Shown here in pieces: positions 43,009-54,800 of a stretch of 64,000 bases of DNA. This stretch comes from Ooceraea biroi (taxonomy: Eukaryota; Arthropoda; Insecta; Hymenoptera; Formicidae), in the NCBI RefSeq assembly GCF_003672135.1, contig NC_039510.1:372001-436000 (forward strand). The letters are read 5' to 3'. The translations under genes were made by a program, and so were the position numbers. A model generated the notes under the pieces. The model saw only the letters and a program-made list of their open reading frames with translations, was not told where the DNA came from and searched no databases. Numbering within the stretch: the stretch's first letter is position 1; every line of letters begins with the position of its first letter.

Positions 43009-43024
43009 TGTCGGACGTCCGACA
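43009..43024. repeat. Perfect 16-bp palindrome
   Basis: TGTCGGACGTCCGACA reads the same on both strands. It is a GC-rich dyad with no gap, the size of a dimeric factor-binding site, but no known site is recognised. Confidence 0.9.
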
Positions 43025-43098
43025 AACTTCCTGACCGAACAGAAAAGTCTCGTGCCGGGTGTTGGGTGGCTGGCCGGGCGGTGATTCCGCCGATTGCC

Positions 43099-43126
43099 CG
43101 TTCGTTCGTTCGTTCGATCGATCGAT
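43099..43126. repeat. Compound tetranucleotide microsatellite (CGTT)4(CGAT)3
   Basis: Seven exact tetranucleotide units in tandem, switching from CGTT to CGAT with a single T-to-A change per unit. Confidence 0.95.
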
Positions 43127-44696
43127 GCCCGAAGACAATCCCGGACTTTCGGTGTTAAGCCCGAAATGTTAAGTACCCTGTAAGCCGCGCTCGCAAACAT
43201 CGTTCATGCCAGACACGAGTTTCCAGACGAGTCGCCGGTAAATTCTCAGCTCTGGACGTGCTTCTCGTTGCCATCCGAACATCGCGCTTCTTCCATTCGC
43301 CACGCGTGCTATTTTCTCAGCAACAATGCGACACAATGCTAAACTGACAAAAATGCGCACTATTTTCCGCGGTTTGAATTTCCCATGGCAGATATTTCTC
43401 TCTTCTTCTTTTGTACAACATTTTACGGCATCATTATTCCACATATAAGCTGTGTTGTACATAGGTTGTAATGAAAAATTCTGGCGACTTTTATATTTCA
43501 CGAATGTTTCATGGGAATGGCTTTCATCGATTCATACGATATTTACTGATATAATTGCGTGCTTAAATAATTTCTTGTTTACTCTTGTTAATTAACATAG
43601 CCGTTTCTCTAAGAGATTGCTCTGATTACTGATTACTCGCGCTGAATCATATTCGTGATCTGCTCGACGATGCAATGATTCGCTAAGACGAGTACTCACG
43701 AGAACGTCAATGTTCAGGCATTATCGCGAACTGGAAGCTTTATTATACAGTCATCACTGATCACGAGAGTGCGCGCACGAGGTAATTCCATTGATAGATC
43801 TACAATTTGCCGCGCAGCATATCGAATGATCTTATCTAATGCTTCAACGAACGAGCGCAAGAATGCGAATTAAATACAATCGCGTTCGTACATCAGATTT
43901 TGTGAGAGACTATTGATCCCTCGCGATAAAAGAGGAAAACAGTATAATCCTCGAATACACAGATATTGTTTTATGTACTTTTACGCAAAGTTTTAAAGAA
44001 ATGTAATTAAAAAATAATCATTCCTGTGATCCACGTATAACAATATAGAAAAATAGAGATCGTTGAACGATTCTCGAATTTCGCGCAATCGTGATTATCA
44101 AGCTTAATAAAGCATCAAAGGGATTACGTATTATACTGAAAAATTTTCAATATCCCGCAATATATTTTCATCCGATTATTAATCGTGAATACACAAGATA
44201 TTAAGAGAGAAAATGATAACAAAATACCGCATCTGTTGTATTTTAATGCGATCGCATTTTACTTTACTAACTCTGGCTTTCGTGGTCTATTTGCTTTGGA
44301 TTTTACGGCAACATTTGATTCTCAGCGGCTATTTCAGGAGTTTGGGAGGCTGCGATTAATTCATTTATATTCTCGACGCACACGCGCGCGTGCATCTGTT
44401 TCACACGAATATTAATCAATCTTTGCAAGTATGATACTACTTCTTTCTTAACTTGCATCGTGTCATAAGACGATTACGTTCCATTTATCTTCATTTACGT
44501 GATCTATCAGATTTTTTCGCCAAATTTATTTGATCATTTAGCAAAGTCACGATCGCGATCTTGCAGTGACCGAATAGGCGGGTGATTGCGCTTTAAAGCA
44601 TGGTGGAATTTTTCAATTTACGTGAGAAACGTAGGGTGAATCCGATCGTCCACAAGTGCACCTCGCGCTCGCGGAGTGCGTCGCACGTAGAGACGC

Positions 44697-45200
44697 GTGC
44701 AATCGAATCCACATAGCGAATACCGGAAACTTCGTTACGCGGAGTATCGCATCGAAAGTACGAAACGACAATCCGATGCACAGTCGGGAACGATTCTCGT
44801 AGTGATGTTGATGACCACGGAACGCATCGACATGTGCATACAGGTGCACCGCGTGGGACGTACCACGTGCATGCACATCAGAAAGAGAAAAAGAAAGAAA
44901 GAGAAAAAACAGACGGACAAAATACGCAAAGCTTTTAGTCGCGGCATGAATGCACGTATTGAAACGAATGGCTTTCATGGCGCACGACGCTATCATCTGC
45001 AGATGATGTATAACCCACCGGGACTTCTGAACACTGCGGACTTTTCTCACGCGGCAACGAACGCGAAGGGCACGTGTATGGGGAAAAGAATAGTTATCAT
45101 TTCAGTGATTTGCGTATATGGAATTCGTTGCACAATTTATAGAATCTTAGTGTGCGTTGAGGTAACTGCTACTACCCAGCAACTTGTTATACACTTTTAA
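44697..45200 (+). other. Open frame of 167 codons directly upstream of the Cys-motif frame, probably non-coding
   Basis: It ends 22 bases before the ATG at 45223 and lies in a different frame. It contains a Lys/Arg run produced by the purine repeat at 44881-44909 and a hydrophobic C-terminal stretch (IVIISVICVYGI). No domain is recognised and no splice site clearly links it to the next frame. It is noted because together the two frames make an unusually long open plus-strand stretch in otherwise stop-rich sequence. Confidence 0.15.
44881..44909. repeat. A/G-rich simple repeat
   Basis: GAAAGA-type units over about 29 nt. It generates the Lys/Arg run in the overlapping plus-strand open frame. 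Confidence 0.85.
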
Positions 45201-45222
45201 TCAATGATCGCACGATTTTGCG

Positions 45223-45825
45223 ATGTCAGCATCGCGGAAGTGCAAGACCTGCAATATTTCCCCTTGCACGTGCGGTTTCGCGCGAGTTTCGTCGCGAGTA
45301 ATGGGACACCCATGCAATTTGCGAGTAAGGGAGTCCATCGAACCATGGTTATCCGCATACTCGCCGGTCAGTCATGGCGGAAGACGACGGGTGAGTCATC
45401 GGAAGACGACGACTCGACCTGACGAGGGATCGAATTCTCCCTGCGTCTGCGGATTATTACGAGTCTCCTCCGCCGATCGCAAAAAAAAGAGAAAGACAAG
45501 AGATAGGAAAGAGAGAGAGAGAGAGAAAAGAAACGAGGAGCATCGCCAAGTTCTTCCGTCCATTATCGACGATCCAGCTTGCATGTGCGGCGAAACACGT
45601 TCTGAAACCGGTTTCCCGATCGGTTCCGAGAACCGCATGGGCTCGAGATCGGATCCGGGTACCCACACGACTCCATCCCTGCTTTTCTCTTCCTCCTCAT
45701 CCTCAGCCTCCTCCTCTTTCACGTCTAGGCTCTTTCACGCCGCCGTTTGCGACTGGACGCAGCGACTTCCGCGACGTGCGGATGTGGGCCGGACCGGATT
45801 CGCATTTACCTACGCCATATTTTAG
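45223..45825 (+). CDS. Unrecognised open frame with repeated Cys-x-Cys-Gly motif (candidate nested exon)
   Basis: A 200-codon frame on the strand opposite the cadherin gene. It has CKTC followed by SPCTCGFARVSS (residues 13-24), SPCVCGLLRVSS (72-83) and a weaker DPACMCGETRSET (117-129). The first two motifs share 9 of 12 residues, and most codon differences between them (Ser, Pro, Gly, Val, Ser, Ser) are synonymous, as expected for protein-level constraint. Against it, the stretch between the second and third motif is a purine microsatellite read as Lys/Arg/Glu, and a CCT-rich run gives poly-Ser. There is an in-frame TGA just upstream (45205-45207), and no clear family matches. It could be an exon of an unknown small cysteine-motif protein or a chance open frame. 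I do not assign a function. Confidence 0.25.
   Translation: MSASRKCKTCNISPCTCGFARVSSRVMGHPCNLRVRESIEPWLSAYSPVSHGGRRRVSHRKTTTRPDEGSNSPCVCGLLRVSSADRKKKRKTRDRKEREREKRNEEHRQVLPSIIDDPACMCGETRSETGFPIGSENRMGSRSDPGTHTTPSLLFSSSSSSASSSFTSRLFHAAVCDWTQRLPRRADVGRTGFAFTYAIF
45480..45535. repeat. Purine-rich compound microsatellite (A)n/(GA)n
   Basis: An A run, GAAAGACAAG-type units, then seven GA units. It lies inside the Cys-motif open frame and encodes its Lys/Arg/Glu stretch. Confidence 0.9.
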
Positions 45826-48711
45826 GCGTTAGGCACGTCGCCGTACATAGGTAGGAAGGTAGAGATAGGTATGACCACGGACCCGGCACACGCATGCATC
45901 ATCGCATTATCGCCTCCGCCGGAGTCACCGTTTACCGCGAGCCGATCTACCTCGTCTCGGCGCCACGGAAATGCCACTACGCCCGAGCTTTCCGATCAAT
46001 ATCCGGTAATCATTGTAATTCTGACTAATGACGAGCAAGTTAACACCGTTAAAATGATCACTTAACGCGTATTAAGTGCTGTAATATTGACACAAAGCTC
46101 AATCATCATTAATTTCAATTATTAGTCTAAAGATATCAATGGAGAACAGCATCGCGTCCGCACTTTCCGGCATTTCCGAATTCTAGCGAAAATCGTTTAC
46201 TCTTGACGACCTTGTTCGCGACACGTAACATCAAGAGGATGTCGCCAACGTAGCTTGGTAAAACGGAAGTTTCACTAAAGGGGACTTCTTGCGCGTGGCC
46301 TCGTCGTAAACCGCCATCCATCACCACGCTGATCGCCAGCATACATCATGCATTTTTCCATCCATTGTGAGCTAGCACGCCTCCATTCGCTACGTGATTT
46401 TATCGTGGATATCGTCTAGATACGCTGGCGCTTGCATTTAGATCTTAGGTGATTTAAATATTCTTAAGTCATATTAATTAAAATTAGAGTATCAATTACA
46501 CCGGTACCACGTTTGCATCAACAACATCGCGTAATACATCAGGAATAACAAATGATTTAATTGCACCTCCGATCTAAACGAGCAATTTGTCGAATGAAAA
46601 ATTACTAGAGAAGATCTGGAGATACGAGTACTTTTTCGAAAGCTGCACACTATACGGGACATATGTCCATCAGAGTCTCACTAAGATAATATACACGCAG
46701 ACAGATAAGTCGTGGAAAGACGGCAAGAAATATGACAAGATTAGCACGGTGATGCCATCCAATAGAACTTTAGTGTAACCACTGCTAAGAGTTATATGTA
46801 CCACGTTTGTTCAGGAGTTTGCTTAAAAAATGGGACGAAGCAAAAATATTATGTTTCATAACATCACGATCAGAACAATATTACTACCCTTAAGGAACCT
46901 CAACTCTTAACATGGCCAACCGAGTTATGTTGGTGAAAATTTACGTTGAAATGATGTTTAGACGGCGCAAATCCGAAAGTTGACAACGATTAAGAATAAT
47001 TACCGTCGACCAATTAACTTCGCCCATGAACCACGCTTTCACGTGTGGAAGAAAGCGGCTGAATCCTCCGGACTATTCATCATCATCTCCAACTGGCAAC
47101 GAAATTCAGAAGAGAAGCATCCGAGACGCCACGTACACGACCCGGTACATCATTAACCGCACGGGGAGGAGGAAACCCGCTTAACCACGTGGCATCGTGT
47201 GCAGGTGCGCCTACGGTGAATTTGGGTTAATCGTTCGCGCTAATCGCCAGAAGTATATCCTTTGAGCAAGCGGCGGAGAGCTCGTGAAGCTTACATGGGG
47301 CGCGTGATCCGCGGTGCAACGAGCCGCGATGGATGATCTCGTCCGAGGTGAAGCATCACGCTGTCTACATACATTGCGGGACACGAATGTACGTACATCA
47401 TGTTATGTAACAAAAGGCACTTCCATCTTCGAGTGGCTTCGCGAGTTCTCGTCGTGCAACATCGCATTGTTTCTCGTTCAACGTGAAACAGTAGAGATTT
47501 CAACTTTTTCTACGTTATTTCGCGCCCGGCAGCTTTCTCGACCACCTTGAGACAGCTCTTGGAGGGTTTTCAGGAGAGTCCACGGCGCGAACGATTTTAC
47601 GGATGTCGCGTTTTAGCTGCCAGCAGCGGTTAAATTGAGAGCTGGCTTGTCGGATATCGAGGAGGGACGAGCGCGACGGAACCGTCCGTAAATTGACTCC
47701 GCTGTAAACTAGAGTACAAAAGAGTCACACCAGTATTGGCGATAGAATTCCTCGGTAATGCGAATTGTTTTGAAGGTAATTGCCTACGCGACAGGGAATT
47801 CGATGTAACATCTTTCTAAAGTAGTGCATCTGTCCAAGTGTCGGCTTCCAGAGAAGATGTCTTTTCTGTTACGATGAATTTGCGGCCTCATTCCGGTCGA
47901 TAGCGATTATGTCGCGGATACATCAAAGCTACGATTACAATTATTACTGCATTTGTCCTGCTCTCAATATCCTTTCGCAAACCTGTCTATTATATACGCG
48001 ACAGATGATTGTCAGATACAATTAAGCGATGTTCGATTAAGAAACCGCTTTGTCGATCAACACGACAGACATCGTGGATGCGATGCTCAAAATACAGCCG
48101 CTCGATGAGGGCATTCGGTATAATAACAAGTAAAGGATTTTCTACCGCAAGCGCGTCGAGCATAAATCGCGAAACTTTGTTTCGTATAAATCCGTTCGAG
48201 CTGTCAGTATCAGAAACGTACGGCGGGCGCGTACATGCGAAGTGAAAATTGATGGTACCGGATCGGACGGGAAGATTTTTCCACGGTTCAGCGAATATCG
48301 AGCCGAGGTGATAAGCAATGAAGGGCGCCGGGATAGAGCCAGCGGGCCGTATCCGGTGCAGCGTATACCGCACTCAATCGAACAGTGCGCGTTTCCCAGG
48401 ATCGCGTGTACGTAACACGAGGAAACGGCGGAGATCTTCTGCGGTCCACGTGCACCTACGAAATTCGAACGGGGGTCGAAATCCCTTCCCTCCGTGCGCG
48501 CGCTCGATATTCCCATATTTAATTCACGCTCGACGGATTCAAGAACATTAGAAACGTCTCGGGAACCGAGAGAATTTCTTCAGAATCTCGGCTCGCCGGA
48601 AGGAGTTTCCGTACGGACTCCCTGGAAAAGTTGGCCGCGGTAGGATCCGGCGAAAAAAATGATAGCTACCGCGGACGGGCGAATAAGATGAGCAGAAAGA
48701 CAGAGAAGGAG

Positions 48712-48751
48712 AAGGGATTGCGATACGAAGAAAAAAGGGATTGCGATACGA
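48712..48751. repeat. 23-bp-period direct repeat
   Basis: AAGGGATTGCGATACGA occurs exactly at 48712-48728 and 48735-48751, separated by AGAAAA. Confidence 0.9.
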
Positions 48752-51700
48752 CGGAGCAAGCGACTCTTCTCTCGAGTTCGCCAAAAGGGAAACTCGTTGA
48801 AACATTTCCGCGACAGTCGTGTACTGGCTCAATGTGATTTCCACCGAATCGCGGTTACCACAGTACCAGGTCGTCTCGGAAATATTCCTGGCTTCCATAC
48901 CTATTATGAGAGAAAGAGAGAGATATATTCAAAGTTTCATTTTTTTCGCCTGCTTATCAACTTATTCATAGTTCAAAATAGATTTGTGCTGCAAGACTGA
49001 TATGATTTCGATGCTTTCTCGGAATAAACGAGACTTTCCTAGAGAGAAAAACGGATAACGCAGGTAATCCGCGATTTCTGCTAAATTATATTGTAATAAT
49101 GCTATCTAACGGATCCAATTCTTCAAACATCATTCTCATGCGCGAATCGTACATCCAAGATCGAGAAACGGTATCGCGATAAAAGACAATATGTATCTTC
49201 ACCGAAAGAGACGTTGCGGAGAATAGTGCAGCGGTTTTAAAAGGGATATAGAACGTAGATGTCGGAAGTAACGTCACATACCACGACGTATACGTATTGC
49301 ACCGTACGCAGTCTCCAGAGACGACGATCCATCCCGAACTTCCTTTCTTTTCTTGCGCCCTTATATTCTCTATTCTCCTGCACTCTCCGAGCCTTCGTGC
49401 GATACCTCTTTCTCCTCTCGTAGCTTAGGTATATCTCGTTTTACTTTCCGTTTACAAGCGGTTCATCTTACGACGGTATTTAATCGGTCATAAAATCCGT
49501 GTCGGTGATCCCCGCGCTTCCTCGAGAAATGGGCGAAACTTCATTTTCTCCCGAACTTATTAAAAAACTTTGGCGCGGAGGAACTTTCAGACTTTCGCGT
49601 GAGATTCTGCTACGTGGAGTAGATGGAGAGATATACACGCAACAAGGTAAGATACACTGCGAACGCGAATATGTATAACGATTCCTGCGTTGTACGTCAT
49701 CGTAACGGGAAAATATCAAACGTCACGGTTGACGTTAATCCATTCGCCAGCTCTCGTGTCAAGATGTTCTCGTGTCAGAGTCGCTTTCGTTATTTAATGC
49801 GTTATGTATATTTTTATTTCGTGATTTATGCACGTCTGATTGTACAAGTCTCATGAGTTATCTATGTACGGTAACGTGGTCGGATAGCAACCGCGATGAA
49901 TGCGTATCGTAACAAGCCACGTATTCACGGCCACGCCAAGTATGACTTTTTCCACTTGTGTTTCTCGCGGCGATTGTCTCGAACCTTGCGCTAGGTGCAC
50001 GAGCGCATAATTACCAGTGCATTGTGCTATTCCCGTAGCTTTTATTCCCCGAGACGAGCGTTTCTCTTTCTCCCTTTCCTGTTTATTTTTTTTCATGCTG
50101 CTGACGTGCTTCCAACGAGATTATTAGTGACGTCTCCAACAGAACGCACTCGGTTACCATTACGCCCTAGTTAGATAAAAGCGAATTCAAGAGCTAATTT
50201 CAGTTATGTCGCCCGATACAATTTGTCGCGCGGATATCTTTAAAATAATTTGTAAGGGCGAAAAGATGTTCGCGTTTGCTCAAACTTGATCGAAGCACCT
50301 TCACACGCGATTTTCGTAACGTTTGTATTTTAATTAGAATCTCCAAATTTGGTCGAGATTACGGCTCAGAGAACGCAAAGATCCTTCACATCCTGCACAG
50401 GCGAGAGATCTGGTGAAATAACAGCTGCGTGAACAATGCGTTAACCGCTCGACACAGCACGAATTAGGTATTCATCTCGCGGATTCGTACGTGCAACTCG
50501 CGCGTATGGTGCGCCGCGACATGTCGAAAACGTGTGCTTTACGACATTACATTACAATACCGTGCTGGAATCTTGTTGTTCGCAGTGCGTGATTTGTAAT
50601 CGGGCGCATCTCGTTACCAGGTACCGTCAATTACAATCAGAATTTCACGATCCCGCGCAATTCGGAGATGCAAATCGCACGAAGTTAGCGAAAAAGGTCC
50701 CGTGGCTTTAAGGATGCCAGACTGTCAGACGTTACTCTTTAATCCGGACATATATGCTCTTTTTCTGCAATCTAGACGAAGTGCAGTCGGCAGTAAATAA
50801 CAAACTCGCGCGTATCGTTACGAGGCATTATCGTGATACTCGTCTGCTCGCCGACCACGTTCGCCACAAGGCAGAATCGAGAGCGTCGATGGTCGAAGTA
50901 TTTTCTTCTCGATTTCTCTCGGCCATACGGCAGCAGCGCGGGATGTTTTTTCGCTCTCTATAAATAATTGAGTTTATGGACTCGAGTAAAAGCGCACTTT
51001 TAAGTCTCGAACACGTTGCCTCTCGCCCCGCCATGGCACTCGCACGCTTGGCGATGCTGTTCGCGTTTAGCTCCACGACGATATTGCCGATCGTCGAAAC
51101 GATTGACCCGATTCCTGTATACCTCGTTTACCTTGCGCATATGTATTTATTATAGACATACATAAGAGATCCGGCGTTTGCGTTTCTGTGTTTAAAAACG
51201 TGAAAATCTAAGCAACGATTGTGATGACAGAGCGAATAAATGTTGGCGCGCGATAAAGGGGACTGTATTTCACTAACGGACGCAGCTCGTACAATACGCG
51301 AGAATACCATTGTCGTAATATTTTCCTCACACCGTTATTTTAAACGTAACGTCGCCACAAAAATAGCGGCCTCATGTATTTCGAAAAATATCACCGCGCC
51401 ACAGTTTGTTAGCCAGTATATAGGAGTATTTCTGTACAAACGCCTGCGTAATTGCTACGGACCCACACAGGCGCTTTATTGCTGTAGGCGTACATATTAT
51501 TAGGTGTATGGAATACCGTTTGCGTCCTGGTCGCGCTCGCTTGCTTTTCGCCGGTTCGTTAGAGCGTGACATACCCTTGTTAATTCCACTATATAATATT
51601 TAAGCGGTGCTCCTCGTGACCGTATTATCCCGCCCGCATCAGCCCAAGCGGATCGCGTAAAGTCCAACAAACAACAATGCAGGTGCGGATGAATGGGATT

Positions 51701-51779
51701 AATTTAGCGTCGACAATTTTTCAATCGACCGTCGCACAACATCACGAGAACTACTAGGTGCACGCGCGGGTGCAGACAT

Positions 51780-51811
51780 GGAGTTTTACACGTTCCCGCG
51801 TGTAAAATTCC
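51780..51811. repeat. 13-bp hairpin with 6-nt loop
   Basis: GGAGTTTTACACG (51780-51792) and CGTGTAAAATTCC (51799-51811) pair at all positions with one G-T wobble around the loop TTCCCG. No further pairing outside was found. Confidence 0.85.
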
Positions 51812-54800
51812 TCGCGATCACAGCAACGCTCGAATGTCGAATACCCTGAGCTAAACCAGTGCCCGGACTTGTTCCGATGGCTCTAATGGCCGCGCCACGT
51901 CGACTGGAGCTGTTTTTCATCGAAAGTACAGTGGCGAGAAGCAAAGTTGACGGTGGAGTTGACTTTAGCGCGACGTCGCGACGTGATTATTTGTGCACCG
52001 GCATTACATAAAAGAGAAAAAGTACGAGAAAAATATGGGGGAAGCAAAGGAACGAAGCCGGAGCACAATCGCTCGAGCCGCGGGATAATATAGGGCACTC
52101 CGGATGAATGAATATCACGGAACGGTTTATGCGATGATAGAGGCGCGATGGAATACGTCGGCAGAGGCAATTTGGAATGGCTTTACGAGCGCGGCGCATT
52201 ATAATTTACGATACTATTTGTTGACGTAGCAATTCGACCGAAATAAATGTCGTGTGTCAGAAAGCACATCCAGGAAGTAGCCGGTTTTGTTCAAGCGGTT
52301 CCTCAAAAGCAAAGACTTCTCGAGGAAGCGTTTCAAGCAATAATTTCGGTATCCTCTTGCAACAAAGCCGATTGCTGATGTTTCTCGTATTGTGACAGGC
52401 AAGACAGGCGCTCGATGTTGAGAAAAGAGTTGGTCAATTCAACAAGCTAGCTACCACGAGCGACTCGCAAAGAGGATTCAACGATGGGCGCAGATTAGCA
52501 TCTCTTTAGAATCTTAGATTAAAATGTAAGATTGTCTGTATAATTTGTGCGTCGAGGATGGTATTGATTTTAAGAGATGGAATAAGCGGAAAATAATCAA
52601 ACACGTTCGTTTAATTTGAACAAAACACAACTATACTAGACTGTATTGGATAACGAAAATGCAAACGAATTGACTCTCGAAAATAAGTGTCCGACTTATT
52701 CCCTGTCTCGACGGAGAGTGCTGCACAAAGCGCGATCTCCGGTACGGCTGATTGGTTGTTTCGATCGATCAATGTGTCAACATGTTTGTCTCATCGAGGA
52801 TATTATATGTAAGAATTTTGAATAATAACCAACTAAATTTATTCTTTGACAATACATACACATCGTATGCAGCGATAGGATTAATACGAGGCAATTCTAT
52901 AATGAAGCGATGCTCGCGAGAGAGGCATGATCTCTATTTCCATCTTTCTCGAACGCAGCATGTGAGCAGCGTTGTATACATTTCGTTCCATCCGCTCGCA
53001 AATTCCTCGGATTCTCGAAATTAAGGACATTCCGGTTTTACCTGCTGGCGAAAGAGGATGTGAAACGTCGAGCGCTTAAGTTGGCTCACCGCTCCGGATG
53101 ATGTAAAGAGAGACCGACAGAAGGAGAAAGCGGGAGAGTGAGCAGGAAAGATCAGCCACTTCCGGACACCGATCTATCCGCTTTAACGTACACCGATCGG
53201 GTCGTCGCGAGCCTTCCTTCACTTCGCGCACGATCAAACTCGGGCGAGCTTTCGGAACGCTCGTTGATATATAAAGCTTTATTAATGGACTAACGCCCGC
53301 GGCCAGCAGCCTAGTGGACAGAGTCCGGCCCGAATAACGCGTTAGCTCGCTTACCGGAAAACGCGTCGCCCGGTTCCGCTCGTCGGGTTTGCTCCGTAAA
53401 CTAGGTGTGGCACTTTTCTACAACGATCAGCGCTTAATCGAGTTTAGTCAAAGCGTGCGTCAAGCTGCGCGTTGTTTCGAGCGCAAATTGCGTCGACGGG
53501 TATATATATCGTTCCGACGATAGAGTGGAGAAGATAGAAAGCTAGATGATGGTCTTCGCGAAACACCGTTGTCACGGAAATTAAAGAGCGTAAGCGCAAC
53601 AACGTAATGCGGAACGCACGTGCGCGAATCGATATCCCTTAACTGGGACACGCGCGCGGAAGACAAGCTGATCGACATCCGACGAGCGATAAGGCCGAAG
53701 ATCCGATACTTGGGGCGCGATAACCGCGTCGAGCCTCTCGATCCCGTGAGACGATAGCTTTCACGCGGGATCGACGCGACAAAGGAAGAACGCCGCCTCG
53801 TGCTGTAAACCAATACCACGGTGCCCTCGCCTCGAAGTAGACCCTGAATTTTCGTTGGAAGAATTGTTCGCGACTTAAACGGCCACCGTAGCTATCACCG
53901 ACATTACCGTCACCGACAATGCCGCCGCTGCCATTATCACCGCAACTCGCATTGGCACCCCGGCACGACGTTACCGTTCGTGCTTCTGACACCGAGGCAA
54001 TACACCCGGCGACTTATGAATATTTACGTCGGTTGAATATGCATACTACTGACAATGTATTATTTTTGCTCGACGGGGGATCAATATACTACCGAGCAAC
54101 ATACACATAGGCACATGGAGATAGTACAGGGTGTTCGAATTCTATCGCGTCAACTCGGCTAATAACGGACTTTCTTAACGAACAGATGTAATGAAATCAG
54201 ACTTTAATCTGAGTAAAATATAACAAACAATAAATCTGCTTGTGCAATTTTAAAAAGGATTTCAGTTTGAGATGAGAGATAGATGATATTCGTTATGTTG
54301 AAAGAAAAATTCAAAGAACGCAATCAACAGTGAACTTTTCATGAGAAGTCTCATTTTGCTGACACAGACGACAAATATGGCGAAGGATTTGTTATTGGCG
54401 ATTGAAGCACGAAGACGATTGATAGCTGAAACGGCACCCTATATGTCCATACGTTAAGTGTATAGATACGCGTGCACATATGCAAAACGCATGCATACGC
54501 ATATATGAAACTATTTACGACAACGTGCAGCGCATACGATCGCGTTCTGTTTCAACGAATGATGGAAACTCGTCGAACGTGACTGAAACAGCGGCCGATG
54601 AGTACTATATCTTTTTAAACCTGCGCTGGGGATATGATTCAGCCGTGCGAAATGCGCTGCTGCAAAAACCGAAACGGTGATCATTGCAATTGACAATTGG
54701 TATCGGGATCGGTACTCAATGTTCTGGCAAAACTATTACGAAAAAAATATTTTTTCGATCTAACACACTTTAATGGCTAAATATTTCATCTTAAACTTTC

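Larger units (their letters stand above)
42012..44696. other. Intronic block without recognised gene
   Basis: Short frames only. It contains the 43009 palindrome and the (CGTT)4(CGAT)3 repeat. Confidence 0.5.

Noticed and set aside
44613..45050. Minus-strand frame containing CTCGRSDS, resembling the Cys motif on the other strand
   Set aside because: Only a short resemblance explained by similar TGC-rich words; the rest of the frame has no matching pattern.
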